A stretch of DNA of 64,000 nt from Gammaproteobacteria bacterium. Its GTDB lineage: Bacteria > Pseudomonadota > Gammaproteobacteria > Pseudomonadales > Pseudohongiellaceae. The translations under genes and the position numbers were made by a program. This document shows positions 15,974 through 23,688 of the stretch, piece after piece (within the stretch, counting starts at the first letter, position 1; every line of letters starts with the position of its first letter). Under the pieces are notes generated by a model. That model had not been told where the DNA came from, did no database searches, and worked only from the letters and a program-made list of their open reading frames with translations. The DNA lies in assembly GCA_029246545.1 (NCBI GenBank), contig JAQWMX010000022.1:54935-118934 (forward strand). The letters are read 5' to 3'.

Positions 15974-17121
15974 TAATTCTCATTTCCTAATTGAAACCTA
16001 TCAACGGCTGCATTGTGTTCTTCCAAAGTTCTGGAAAAAAAATGACTGCCATCGCCTCTAGCAACAAAATATATATACTCATTTAAATCTGGATTTAATG
16101 CCGCTCTAATAGCTTCTCTACCTGCTAAAGCGATAGGCGTAGGCGGCAGGCCGTCTATTCTATAGGTGTTATAAGCTGTCATTTCCTGTAGGTGCGCTCT
16201 TGTTAAGTCACCATCAAATCGATCACCAAGCCCATAGATAACTGTAGGATCAGTTTGCAAGCGCATATTGTTTTGTAGGCGATTGATAAAGACACCCGCA
16301 ATTAATTCACGCTCATCTGCCCTGCCTGTTTCTTTCTCTATAATAGAAGCTAATATCAAGGCTTCATATGAGTCTTCAAAGGGTAAACCCACTGCTCTGC
16401 GTTGCCACTCTTCACTCAACACTTCTTGCATTAAGCTTGATGCTCTTTCAATAATATCTCGATCTGCTTCTCCACTAGTAAAGTTATAAGTATCTGGAAA
16501 TAACATACCCTCAGGATAGATATCTGTACTCAATAAGTTTTGTATTTCTTCGGCATTATTAATATCAATGCTAGCAATTATATTTGGATGAGACTGAATT
16601 TCTTGCAAAGCTTGTACTAGGGTCCAACCTTCCAAAATTCTTATCCGCTGATAAAAAACGTCCCCCGAGACTAACTTATCAAGTAAATTCAAGGCGCTCA
16701 TGCCTTCCTCTAATTTATACTCCCCGGCTTTGATCTGGCTAGCCTGACCGCTTAAACGAGCAAAGACTTGAAAATCAAAATCAGACTTTAAAATGCCTTG
16801 ATCTAGCAAGCTTTTAGAAATTTGAGAAAAAGATTGACCACTTTGAACAGTTATAAAGACAGGCTCTTGATCAGTATTACTGAGATTCAAAGACTCATGC
16901 AAGTTTTGGTAAAAAAATGCGCTCCTTAATAAAAGGCAAGCAACAAGAATATATGCCCATAAAAGCAGATGTTTACGCCAAGCTAATTCTTTAGGTTGAT
17001 TTGAAGGAGCCACGTGTTTCTCTAGATCTCTTTTATCAATATTTTTTACGCTATTTTCACTAAGTTGAGTAGAAGCAAAGGCATCAGCTTCGTCTGTATT
17101 TACGAGCTCTTTTCTTGCCAA
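15973..17121 (-). CDS. mltG: Endolytic murein transglycosylase MltG (YceG-like)
   Basis: This inner-membrane lytic transglycosylase cleaves nascent glycan strands and is thought to set strand length. The 382 residues have a cytoplasmic N-terminal ~50 residues, a transmembrane segment (LLLWAYILVACLLLRSAFFY), a LysM-like region (VFITVQSGQSFSQISKSLLDQG) and the catalytic YceG domain with SIIEKETGR bearing the essential glutamate. QTDPTVIYGLG and YNTYRIDGLPPTPI are conserved. It lies upstream of tmk and downstream of fabF. The pabC gene usually found between fabF and mltG is absent. Confidence 0.93.
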   Translation of the reverse strand: MARKELVNTDEADAFASTQLSENSVKNIDKRDLEKHVAPSNQPKELAWRKHLLLWAYILVACLLLRSAFFYQNLHESLNLSNTDQEPVFITVQSGQSFSQISKSLLDQGILKSDFDFQVFARLSGQASQIKAGEYKLEEGMSALNLLDKLVSGDVFYQRIRILEGWTLVQALQEIQSHPNIIASIDINNAEEIQNLLSTDIYPEGMLFPDTYNFTSGEADRDIIERASSLMQEVLSEEWQRRAVGLPFEDSYEALILASIIEKETGRADERELIAGVFINRLQNNMRLQTDPTVIYGLGDRFDGDLTRAHLQEMTAYNTYRIDGLPPTPIALAGREAIRAALNPDLNEYIYFVARGDGSHFFSRTLEEHNAAVDRFQLGNEN

Positions 17122-17341
17122 AATTCAATCACACTATTACACAAGAAAAGTTCGTCTGCCAGCAACAAACAAAACAAGTATTATTTTATTTTCTGCTGTT
17201 AATTCTACTGGCATTTTCTTTAGTAAATATTGGCGTAGCCGATCATCACTACAGAACAGGGCATGAACATTGAAACTGGTGGATGGTTGTTGGAGGCCGA
17301 TAACTTGCGTAAAGGCTAGGCATATTAGCGTGATATTCCAA

Positions 17342-18580
17342 CTAGACTTTAGTGAAAATTAAAGTCCCGTTAGTACCACCAAAGCCAAATGAATTGCTCA
17401 TTACCGTGTCAATTTTCATATCCCTAGCTGTATGAGGGACATAATCTAGATCACATCCTTCACTTGGCTTATCAAGATTAATAGTTGGTGGAGCCACTTG
17501 ATCTCTTAAGCTTAAAACACTAAACACAGCTTCTACTGCTCCAGCGGCACCGAGCAAATGTCCAATCATAGATTTAGTAGAACTTACGGCTAAATCATTA
17601 GCAACAGAACCAAATACTGAATGAATAGCTCTGGTTTCAGCCAAGTCACCCGCCTGTGTCGATGTGCCATGCGCGTTTATATAATCAATTGACTCAGGGT
17701 TAATTTCAGCGTCTTTCAAAGCATTAAGCATACAATTGCCAGCACCTGCACCGTCTTCAGTGGGTGAAGTAATATGAAAAGCATCACCTCCCATTCCAAA
17801 GCCAATTAGTTCCGCATATATATTCGCACCACGCTTTTTAGCTGCCTCATACTCTTCCAGCACCAGTATTCCACTGCCATCGCCAAGTGCAAACCCGTCT
17901 CTGTCTTGATCCCAAGGGCGGCTGGCAGCTTGAGGATCATCATTGCGAGTTGAGAGCGCACGAGCTGCGCCAAAACCACCAATTCCAACAGGCGAAGAGG
18001 CTTTTTCTGCGCCACCAGCAATCATTGCGTCAGCATCGCCATAAGCAATCATTCTAGCTGCTAGCCCTATAGTGTGGGTGCCAGTACTACAAGCGGTTGA
18101 AATAGCGAGGTTTGGTCCCTGGAAATTGAAATGTATTGAAAGGTTGCCAGAAACCATATTGATAATTGAGCCCGGCACAAAAAATGGAGAAATTCTTCTA
18201 GGGCTAGACTTGTCTATGGTATGAACTGCATCTTCAATATTGGTAATTCCGCCAATGCCAGAGCCAACACAAACGCCGATGCGAGTAGGATCATAATAAG
18301 CATCTTTTAGACCGGCGTCTTTGACTGCTTGAATACCCGCAGCCATGCCATATTGCAGAAAGGTATCCATACGCCTGGCTTCTTTGACCGGCAAATAGGA
18401 TGAGACATCAAAATCATCAATACAGCCAGCAAAATTAGTGGCATAAGAAGACACATCAAAATGCCCGATGGTTGCTATACCACTTTTCCCAGCCATAAGA
18501 CTGCTCCAAGTGTCTTCAACATTTACACCAACCGGGGTAAGCGCCCCCAAACCGGTAACAACAACTCTTCTTTTACTCAA
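17342..18580 (-). CDS. fabF: 3-oxoacyl-ACP synthase II
   Basis: The elongating condensing enzyme of type II fatty-acid synthesis. Its 412 residues carry the Cys-His-His triad: [10 protein letters not shown] near residue 162, [12 protein letters not shown] near residue 303 and [13 protein letters not shown] near residue 340. The C-terminal [16 protein letters not shown] is canonical. It is separated from acpP by 109 bp holding a clear terminator hairpin, so it may be expressed below acpP or from its own promoter. The 220-bp gap to mltG has no pabC and no convincing ORF. Confidence 0.95.
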   Translation of the reverse strand: MSKRRVVVTGLGALTPVGVNVEDTWSSLMAGKSGIATIGHFDVSSYATNFAGCIDDFDVSSYLPVKEARRMDTFLQYGMAAGIQAVKDAGLKDAYYDPTRIGVCVGSGIGGITNIEDAVHTIDKSSPRRISPFFVPGSIINMVSGNLSIHFNFQGPNLAISTACSTGTHTIGLAARMIAYGDADAMIAGGAEKASSPVGIGGFGAARALSTRNDDPQAASRPWDQDRDGFALGDGSGILVLEEYEAAKKRGANIYAELIGFGMGGDAFHITSPTEDGAGAGNCMLNALKDAEINPESIDYINAHGTSTQAGDLAETRAIHSVFGSVANDLAVSSTKSMIGHLLGAAGAVEAVFSVLSLRDQVAPPTINLDKPSEGCDLDYVPHTARDMKIDTVMSNSFGFGGTNGTLIFTKV

Positions 18581-18632
18581 CTTTAGCCCCTCATATACAG
18601 GCCATAAGTGCTATAAATCATTCAAGGCAAAT

Positions 18633-18669
18633 AAAAAAGCTACACCTGGAATAACCAAGGGTAGCTTTT
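18633..18669 (-). terminator. Terminator/attenuator between acpP and fabF
   Basis: On the minus strand AGCTAC (18666-18661) pairs with GTAGCT (18643-18638), with an inner stem CTTGG/CCAGG, followed by a T-run (18638-18633). It lies directly after acpP and would let the highly expressed carrier protein be made in excess of FabF. Confidence 0.75.
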
Positions 18670-18689
18670 AATCTCTATAACGCAGACTC

Positions 18690-18920
18690 TTAAAGATTCG
18701 CGTTAATATAATCTATAGCAAGTTGCACAGTAGTGATTTTTTCAGCTTCTTCATCAGGAATTTCAGTTTCAAACTCTTCTTCAAGAGCCATAACCAATTC
18801 AACAGTATCAAGCGAATCGGCACCTAAATCTTCTACAAAAGAAGCTGCATTTTTAACCTCTTCTTTAACTCCGAGCTGTTCAGAAACTATTTTTTTAACT
18901 CGTTCTTCAACACTACTCAT
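18690..18920 (-). CDS. acpP: Acyl carrier protein
   Basis: The 76-residue acidic four-helix carrier of growing acyl chains. [20 protein letters not shown] contains the DSL serine (about residue 36) that receives 4'-phosphopantetheine. Length and sequence are canonical. It has its own strong sigma70-like promoter upstream and a terminator downstream, consistent with high monocistronic expression inside the fab cluster. Confidence 0.97.
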   Translation of the reverse strand: MSSVEERVKKIVSEQLGVKEEVKNAASFVEDLGADSLDTVELVMALEEEFETEIPDEEAEKITTVQLAIDYINANL

Positions 18921-19028
18921 ATTCTTTCTGCTCCTGGCTAGTTTAAGTATTTGAATAAAATAAGTTTAACAGTCTTAAACTAGGATTATTCAGTTGATTC
19001 TTGATTTAAATTTATTAATTAAGCTCTT

Positions 19029-19057
19029 ATTCTAGAGCTTAATTCTTTTTTTGACAA
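19029..19057 (-). promoter_or_regulatory. acpP: Sigma70-type promoter of acpP, overlapping an inverted repeat
   Basis: Minus strand: TTGTCA (19057-19052), 17 bp spacer, TAGAAT (19034-19029); both hexamers match consensus at 5 of 6 positions. It gives a leader of about 100 nt before acpP. The -10 element sits between the arms of an 11-bp perfect inverted repeat (19017-19027 and 19034-19044), which may be an operator, or the fabG terminator read in either direction. Confidence 0.55.
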
Positions 19058-19138
19058 TTTAAAATAGGCTAAACAATTTGCTTGTTAGTTTACCTTCTTT
19101 ACATCAAATTGTAATCTAAATATCTTTAAATATTTGAT

Positions 19139-19885
19139 TCAGCCCATGTACATTCCGCCATTCACATGCAGTGTTTCTCCAGTGATATAAGCGGCTTCTT
19201 CTGAAGCAAGGAAGCCCACAGCTGCAGCAATTTCTTCTGGCTTACCATACCGAGCTAGTGGAATCTTATCTAAAAGAATTTGACCATGCTCATCACTGAT
19301 TCCTTTCGTCATATCAGTATCAATAAAACCAGGAGCCACACAGTTAGCGGTAATATTTCTAGAGCCTAATTCAAGCGCTAGGGCTCTGGAAAAACCTTCT
19401 ACACCTGCTTTAGACGCAGCATAGTTAGCCTGACCTAAATTGCCACTAGAGCCAACAACAGAACTGATGCTTATTATTCTGCCCCAGCGTTCCTTAGTCA
19501 TCCCTCTGACCAAGGCTTTGGATAATCTAAAAATAGAGCTTAAGTTGGTATTAATTACGTCTTCCCATTCTTCAGCTTTCATCCGCATAAGAATATTATC
19601 TCGGGTTATACCGGCGTTATTCACTAATATTGTAGGTGCCCCAAAATCTTCTTTAATTGCTTTACAAAAAAGCTCTATCGAACTTTCGTCTGCCACATTA
19701 AGGCAATAACCTTTTCCTTCTACTCCTGCTCCAGCCAAATATGCAGAAATGTTTTCTGCACCGTTATCGGTTGTTGCAGTTCCAATTACAGTGCATTTCT
19801 TTTGCTGTCCTAACTCAAGAGCAATTGCTTTGCCAATCCCACGACTAGCACCTGTAATCACTGCAATTTTATCTGCAATACTCAT
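19139..19885 (-). CDS. fabG: 3-oxoacyl-ACP reductase
   Basis: NADPH-dependent ketoreduction step of fatty-acid elongation. This 248-residue short-chain dehydrogenase has VITGASRGIGKAIALELG near residue 8 (cofactor glycine motif), LVNNAGITRDN near residue 87 (NNAG), a catalytic Ser in ISISSVVGSSGN and the YAASKAG Tyr-Lys pair near residue 155, and GETLHVNGGMYM at the end. It follows fabD by 23 bp, and a 218-bp gap with the acpP promoter follows. Confidence 0.96.
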   Translation of the reverse strand: MSIADKIAVITGASRGIGKAIALELGQQKKCTVIGTATTDNGAENISAYLAGAGVEGKGYCLNVADESSIELFCKAIKEDFGAPTILVNNAGITRDNILMRMKAEEWEDVINTNLSSIFRLSKALVRGMTKERWGRIISISSVVGSSGNLGQANYAASKAGVEGFSRALALELGSRNITANCVAPGFIDTDMTKGISDEHGQILLDKIPLARYGKPEEIAAAVGFLASEEAAYITGETLHVNGGMYMG

Positions 19886-19908
19886 ATCGTTATTCTCGTT
19901 TAATTGAT

Positions 19909-20847
19909 CTAGCTTTGCAGAGCCGTCTCTAGGCTTGCATTATCATTAACCGCTAAAGCTTCCATCTCAGCCGCTATGCGTCTATTTAATCCACATAAAA
20001 CCTTACCAGGACCCATTTCAATGACCCGTTTAATTCCAAGCTGATTAAATTTATTTATAGTTTCCACCCATGGGACTGGGTTGTATATTTGTTTAATTAA
20101 ATTTTCTTTAATGGCACCTGTATTCTCAGAGGTATTTTCAAGGCTGTAATTTTGTAGAACTGGTATTTCAGAATTCTTTAAAGTTATACCACTCAATACT
20201 TCAGCAAAACGATCTGCTGCCGGCTGCATTAGCGGTGAATGAAATGGAGCACTAACCGGTAGCGATAAAGCACGTTTAGCGCCCTTTGCTTTACAGGATT
20301 CTATTGCCCGATTAACTGCTTCCGTATGGCCCGCTATAACAACTTGGCCAGGTGAGTTGAAATTCACAGCATTGACGATTTCACCCTGCTCAGCTTCGTT
20401 GCAGGCTTCAACGACATCAGCATCAGGCAAGCCTACAATGGCTGCCATTGCGCCTATAGCAACAGGAACTGCTGACTGCATAAACTCACCGCGCTGTTGG
20501 ACCAGCATTACGGCATCCTCAAATGCTAGGACACCACTACAAACAAGCGCTGAATACTCTCCAAGGCTATGCCCCGCCATTAGTGCTGGCTGCTTACCAC
20601 CTAGCTCAAGCCATAATCGCCAAATAGCCACTGAAGCGGTTAAAATTGCTGGCTGAGTGATATGAGTAAGTGAAAGTTTATTTTCTGGGTCGCTTTGAGA
20701 CAGAGACCACAAATCGTAGCCTAATATCCCAGAAGCCTGGTCAAAGTTAGCTTGAATCGATGCATGCTGAGTTGCTAGTTCAGCCAACATTCCCTCTTTT
20801 TGAGAACCTTGGCCTGGAAAAATAAAGGCTAGATCTTGCTGCATCAT
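19909..20847 (-). CDS. fabD: Malonyl-CoA:ACP transacylase
   Basis: It loads malonyl groups onto ACP. Of 312 residues, FIFPGQGSQKEGML near residue 8 and GHSLGEYSALVCSG near residue 93 (nucleophile serine) are canonical, as is the PVSAPFHSPLM histidine region near residue 200. The genes plsX and fabH, which normally lie between rpmF and fabD, are missing here; instead a hairpin and a 100-bp gap separate it from rpmF. Confidence 0.95.
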   Translation of the reverse strand: MMQQDLAFIFPGQGSQKEGMLAELATQHASIQANFDQASGILGYDLWSLSQSDPENKLSLTHITQPAILTASVAIWRLWLELGGKQPALMAGHSLGEYSALVCSGVLAFEDAVMLVQQRGEFMQSAVPVAIGAMAAIVGLPDADVVEACNEAEQGEIVNAVNFNSPGQVVIAGHTEAVNRAIESCKAKGAKRALSLPVSAPFHSPLMQPAADRFAEVLSGITLKNSEIPVLQNYSLENTSENTGAIKENLIKQIYNPVPWVETINKFNQLGIKRVIEMGPGKVLCGLNRRIAAEMEALAVNDNASLETALQS

Positions 20848-20888
20848 TGTTTCCTGTTAATTAACAAAACTCTCTACGCCCATAACTA

Positions 20889-20911
20889 AAAGCAGCTGAT
20901 TAAGCTGCTTT
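20889..20911 (-). terminator. Hairpin after rpmF, before fabD
   Basis: A perfect 9-bp inverted repeat (20889-20897 and 20903-20911) has a 5-nt loop. On the minus strand its second arm ends in four T residues. A weak terminator or attenuator separating yceD-rpmF from fabD. Confidence 0.5.
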
Positions 20912-20947
20912 AGGTCGGATATTTAAAACTTTTGGTAACTTCAGAAC

Positions 20948-21127
20948 TTAATCGTTGTCGCCTTGAACTATCTGGCGTCCTTTATGGAAACCATCTGGGG
21001 TCATGTGGTGCCTTCTGTGACGTTCACCAGTAGTTTCATCAGTCGAAATAGCTGCTTTCGGTAATGAGTCATGTGAACGACGCATACCACGTCTTGATCT
21101 TGTTACTTTACTCTTTTGGACCGCCAT
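20948..21127 (-). CDS. rpmF: 50S ribosomal protein L32
   Basis: A 59-residue basic protein that translates as [20 protein letters not shown] at its start, then a Thr/Glu-rich middle and [18 protein letters not shown] near the end. This is the cysteine-free L32 type usual in gammaproteobacteria. The ATG is at 21127 and TAA at 20948. It follows yceD, its conserved partner, with a 120-bp gap. Confidence 0.96.
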   Translation of the reverse strand: MAVQKSKVTRSRRGMRRSHDSLPKAAISTDETTGERHRRHHMTPDGFHKGRQIVQGDND

Positions 21128-21247
21128 GCGGGCTACTCCTCTACTTTTATAACCAAACTCTATTTGGCTATTCTACTAAATAATTATTAATGCTTCGATA
21201 CTTATCTACATGCTTACATGCTTTTACTTTCTAAACTTTGACTAAGT

Positions 21248-21808
21248 TTATTTAGTCTTACTCTTTTCACTACTTAACTGCTTCTTTAAAACCTCTAATT
21301 CGGCAAAAGGTTTAGATTCAATATTCTGCTCAGCACTTCGGTTCAAATCGACGAGCACTTGATTACAGTCAGGCTCATCGTGATAAACCACCAACGGCAA
21401 GCTCAGAATCACTTCATCCTCAACCAACTCGAATAAATTGAGCTTACCTTCAGTACTTAGTACTACTTCTAGCTCATCTTTAGCTAGCTCTGTATCACCG
21501 CCAACTTTTAGCTCATCTATTATCTGAACTCTAAAATCTGATGACAAACTATATTCAACCCCTTGCAAGCATCTCTGACATGAAAGTAGTAAAGCACCTT
21601 TCATGCTTCCTTTTAAAATAAACCTACCTTCATCGTCTTGTATAAAGTCTAGGTCAACTTCAATCTCAGAGCTGTCATCAGCTTCAACATTAGCCAAATA
21701 TTGCTCAAGCCGTGTAAACTTTTGCAAAGGCAAAGAAGTTGTCAATTGCCCTTGCCGAGAGAAAAACTTTTTTACTTCAACTGTCTCGGGGAATTGCTGT
21801 AGCGACAT
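21248..21808 (-). CDS. yceD: YceD/DUF177 family protein (23S rRNA accumulation factor type)
   Basis: The 186-residue acidic protein matches the YceD family encoded next to rpmF in most bacteria and linked to large rRNA processing and accumulation. Conserved features are GALLLSCQRCLQGVEY near residue 80 (the CxxC of the DUF177 domain) and LVEDEVILSLPLVVYHD near residue 131, followed by one more cysteine (DCNQ). Length is slightly above the 173 of E. coli YceD. Biochemical role is not firmly established. Confidence 0.88.
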   Translation of the reverse strand: MSLQQFPETVEVKKFFSRQGQLTTSLPLQKFTRLEQYLANVEADDSSEIEVDLDFIQDDEGRFILKGSMKGALLLSCQRCLQGVEYSLSSDFRVQIIDELKVGGDTELAKDELEVVLSTEGKLNLFELVEDEVILSLPLVVYHDEPDCNQVLVDLNRSAEQNIESKPFAELEVLKKQLSSEKSKTK

Positions 21809-21901
21809 AGGCGCGCATAATAGGGATTACGCGGCTCTCTGTCAAAGAAAAAAGTGAGTTTTTATACTAGAAGCAATTGATTCTTCAATACTTTTTTAGG
21901 T

Positions 21902-21922
21902 TTTATCTTCAGCGAAGATAAA
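21902..21922 (-). terminator. Hairpin immediately downstream of rluC
   Basis: A perfect 9-bp stem (21902-21910 with 21914-21922) and 3-nt loop starts 4 bp after the rluC stop on the minus strand. The bases after it on that strand are A-rich rather than T-rich, so termination efficiency is doubtful; it may mainly protect the 3' end. Confidence 0.35.
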
Positions 21923-21925
21923 TCT

Positions 21926-22873
21926 TCAATCTGCACTCAGTGTTTTCAAGGCTAAATTAAATTTATCATCATAAGGTGCCGACACTTTGATCGGCTTTCC
22001 AGACTTAGGATGAGTGAACTCTAGATTATGAGCATGCAAACATAATCGTGAAATTCCTAGCTTAGAAAGCTGTTTACGCTGTTCTGAATTACTGTATTTT
22101 TCATCACCACAAAGTGGATAACCTGCAAACTGAGCATGTACGCGTATTTGATGGGTTCTACCTGTTTTAGGCTGAGCTAAAACTAAACTATGTTGTTTAA
22201 ACTGCTTTATCAAACTAAAGTGAGTAAGCGATTTTTGGCCTTGTTCTGATACAGAAACCGTCCGTTCACCTCCCGCTGCTGCAGACCGTTGTAATGCAAC
22301 ATTAATTTCCTCTAGTTGCTGAGGCCAACGTCCATGAACTAGCGCGTGATAGCTCTTTTTTATAACTCTAGTCTTAAATCCAGCTTGCAATTTTTTGAGT
22401 GCTGAAGAATTCCTAGCTAGCAGCAAACAGCCCGAAGTGCCTTTATCTATACGATGAACTAGTTCTATATATTCATCTTTATAAATATCCCGCATAACAT
22501 CAATCAAGCTGATTTTTACACCAGTCCCGGCGTGCACCGAAAGTCCTGTAGGCTTATTTATTACCAACAAGCTTTCATCTAAGTAGATAATTGAGTCTTG
22601 TATTAATTTTCTTAATTCAGGGGTTGGGATGCGTATTTCAGGTGTGGAAACACGCACAGGCGGAATTCGAATGATATCTGCAAGTTGTAATTTGTAATCA
22701 GGCTTTACTCGTTTGCCGTTTGCTCTTACTTCACCCTTACGAATGATGCGATAAATACGTGTTTTAGGGACTCCTTTCAGACGTGACATCAAAAAGTTAT
22801 CGAGCCTTTGCCCAGCACTGTTTTCATCAACTTCAAGTTTCCTAACACCGGAAGCTCTTTTGTCTTCGGTCAT
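21926..22873 (-). CDS. rluC: 23S rRNA pseudouridine synthase RluC
   Basis: It isomerises uridines in 23S rRNA (955, 2504 and 2580 in E. coli). The 315 residues have an N-terminal S4 RNA-binding domain (AGQRLDNFLMSRLKGVPKTR, residues ~20-80) and a RluA-type catalytic domain with ELVHRIDKGTSGCLLLARN, which contains the catalytic aspartate, and GRTHQIRVHAQFAG. The gene is divergent from rne across 815 bp, the usual gammaproteobacterial arrangement, which supports RluC over RluA/RluD. Confidence 0.93.
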   Translation of the reverse strand: MTEDKRASGVRKLEVDENSAGQRLDNFLMSRLKGVPKTRIYRIIRKGEVRANGKRVKPDYKLQLADIIRIPPVRVSTPEIRIPTPELRKLIQDSIIYLDESLLVINKPTGLSVHAGTGVKISLIDVMRDIYKDEYIELVHRIDKGTSGCLLLARNSSALKKLQAGFKTRVIKKSYHALVHGRWPQQLEEINVALQRSAAAGGERTVSVSEQGQKSLTHFSLIKQFKQHSLVLAQPKTGRTHQIRVHAQFAGYPLCGDEKYSNSEQRKQLSKLGISRLCLHAHNLEFTHPKSGKPIKVSAPYDDKFNLALKTLSAD

Positions 22874-22988
22874 TATGACGCTAACCTGCTTGGATAAAGA
22901 GCGCGGATTGTAGCAAAGCCGTCTGAAAATCTCAGATAATAATCCTTACTGTGCTTTCACCTAAACCTTAATAAAGCTTTATAAATTA

Positions 22989-23017
22989 TTGAAGTAACAG
23001 GATATTACTGTTATATT
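22989..23017 (+). promoter_or_regulatory. rne: Candidate sigma70 promoter for rne
   Basis: TTGAAG (22989-22994), 17 bp, TATATT (23012-23017). It would produce a ~665-nt leader, which is in keeping with the long autoregulated rne leaders of relatives. Other AT-rich matches exist closer to the gene. Confidence 0.35.
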
Positions 23018-23117
23018 CAGCCGAGTTCGAACTTACTGCATAGCTTTAGGTCTCGAAACAAGATTTAGATGTAATTAATGTGGATAGACAAACAATTACT
23101 CATTAATTCATCAAAAC

Positions 23118-23347
23118 GCTCCAGCCCATAGGCTGAGGAGCTAGACAAAGCACAGAATTTATATTTTAAATTAGTAAACAAAGGAATTTGTAGCAAATAA
23201 AAGATTAAGCGTTAGTTCCAGTAATGGCTAACTAGTAAATAGATTAGCTAGTACAAGCTTTAACAAAGCTAAATAACAGAAACTAGGAATTAACTCACAA
23301 TAAAACAATCCTGCTAAGGCAGGCTTATTAACTCGGTCAGACCGGGT
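23118..23347 (+). promoter_or_regulatory. rne: Structured 5' leader of rne (three hairpins)
   Basis: The 815-bp rluC/rne spacer (22874-23688) has no ORF I trust. It contains three stable-looking hairpins: 23118-23141 (GCTCC..AGCC / GGCT..GGAGC), 23310-23323 (CCTGC/GCAGG, 4-nt loop) and 23331-23347 (ACTCGGT/ACCGGGT, 3-nt loop). In E. coli the rne leader folds into hairpins that RNase E itself recognises for autoregulation. Analogy is inferred from position and length, not sequence identity. Confidence 0.4.
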
Positions 23348-23688
23348 AACAGAATTAGTAATAATAGGAATGAGAAGCGGTTTTTATAAAGGCCGTTTAA
23401 CAAGTTTAAAAATTGCGCTTTTACTCTCAAGCTATGAGCTTTAACAGAGTAAAGTGCTCACAAAATGCTTAAGTTTTTATTGAATATGACTTAAGCAAGC
23501 AATATCTTAGCTGTACTTTTTATAACTTATAATAAGTGCATCTTATGCATAAATCTTGTATATTTATATAATTTAAACAAACAGTTATTATATAAAGCTC
23601 ATCTATTTTCTAATAAATATACTGGTATAATTAGGTATATTGATCTCCGTTATCCGCTTCTGCCCCAACAGAGAAACAGCGGAATATT

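Noticed and set aside
17263..17319. Short + strand ORF (MNIETGGWLLEADNLRKG) that vaguely recalls an AmpD N-terminus
   Set aside because: Only 18 codons; the similarity is limited to a GWL-type tripeptide, and no downstream amidase motifs follow.
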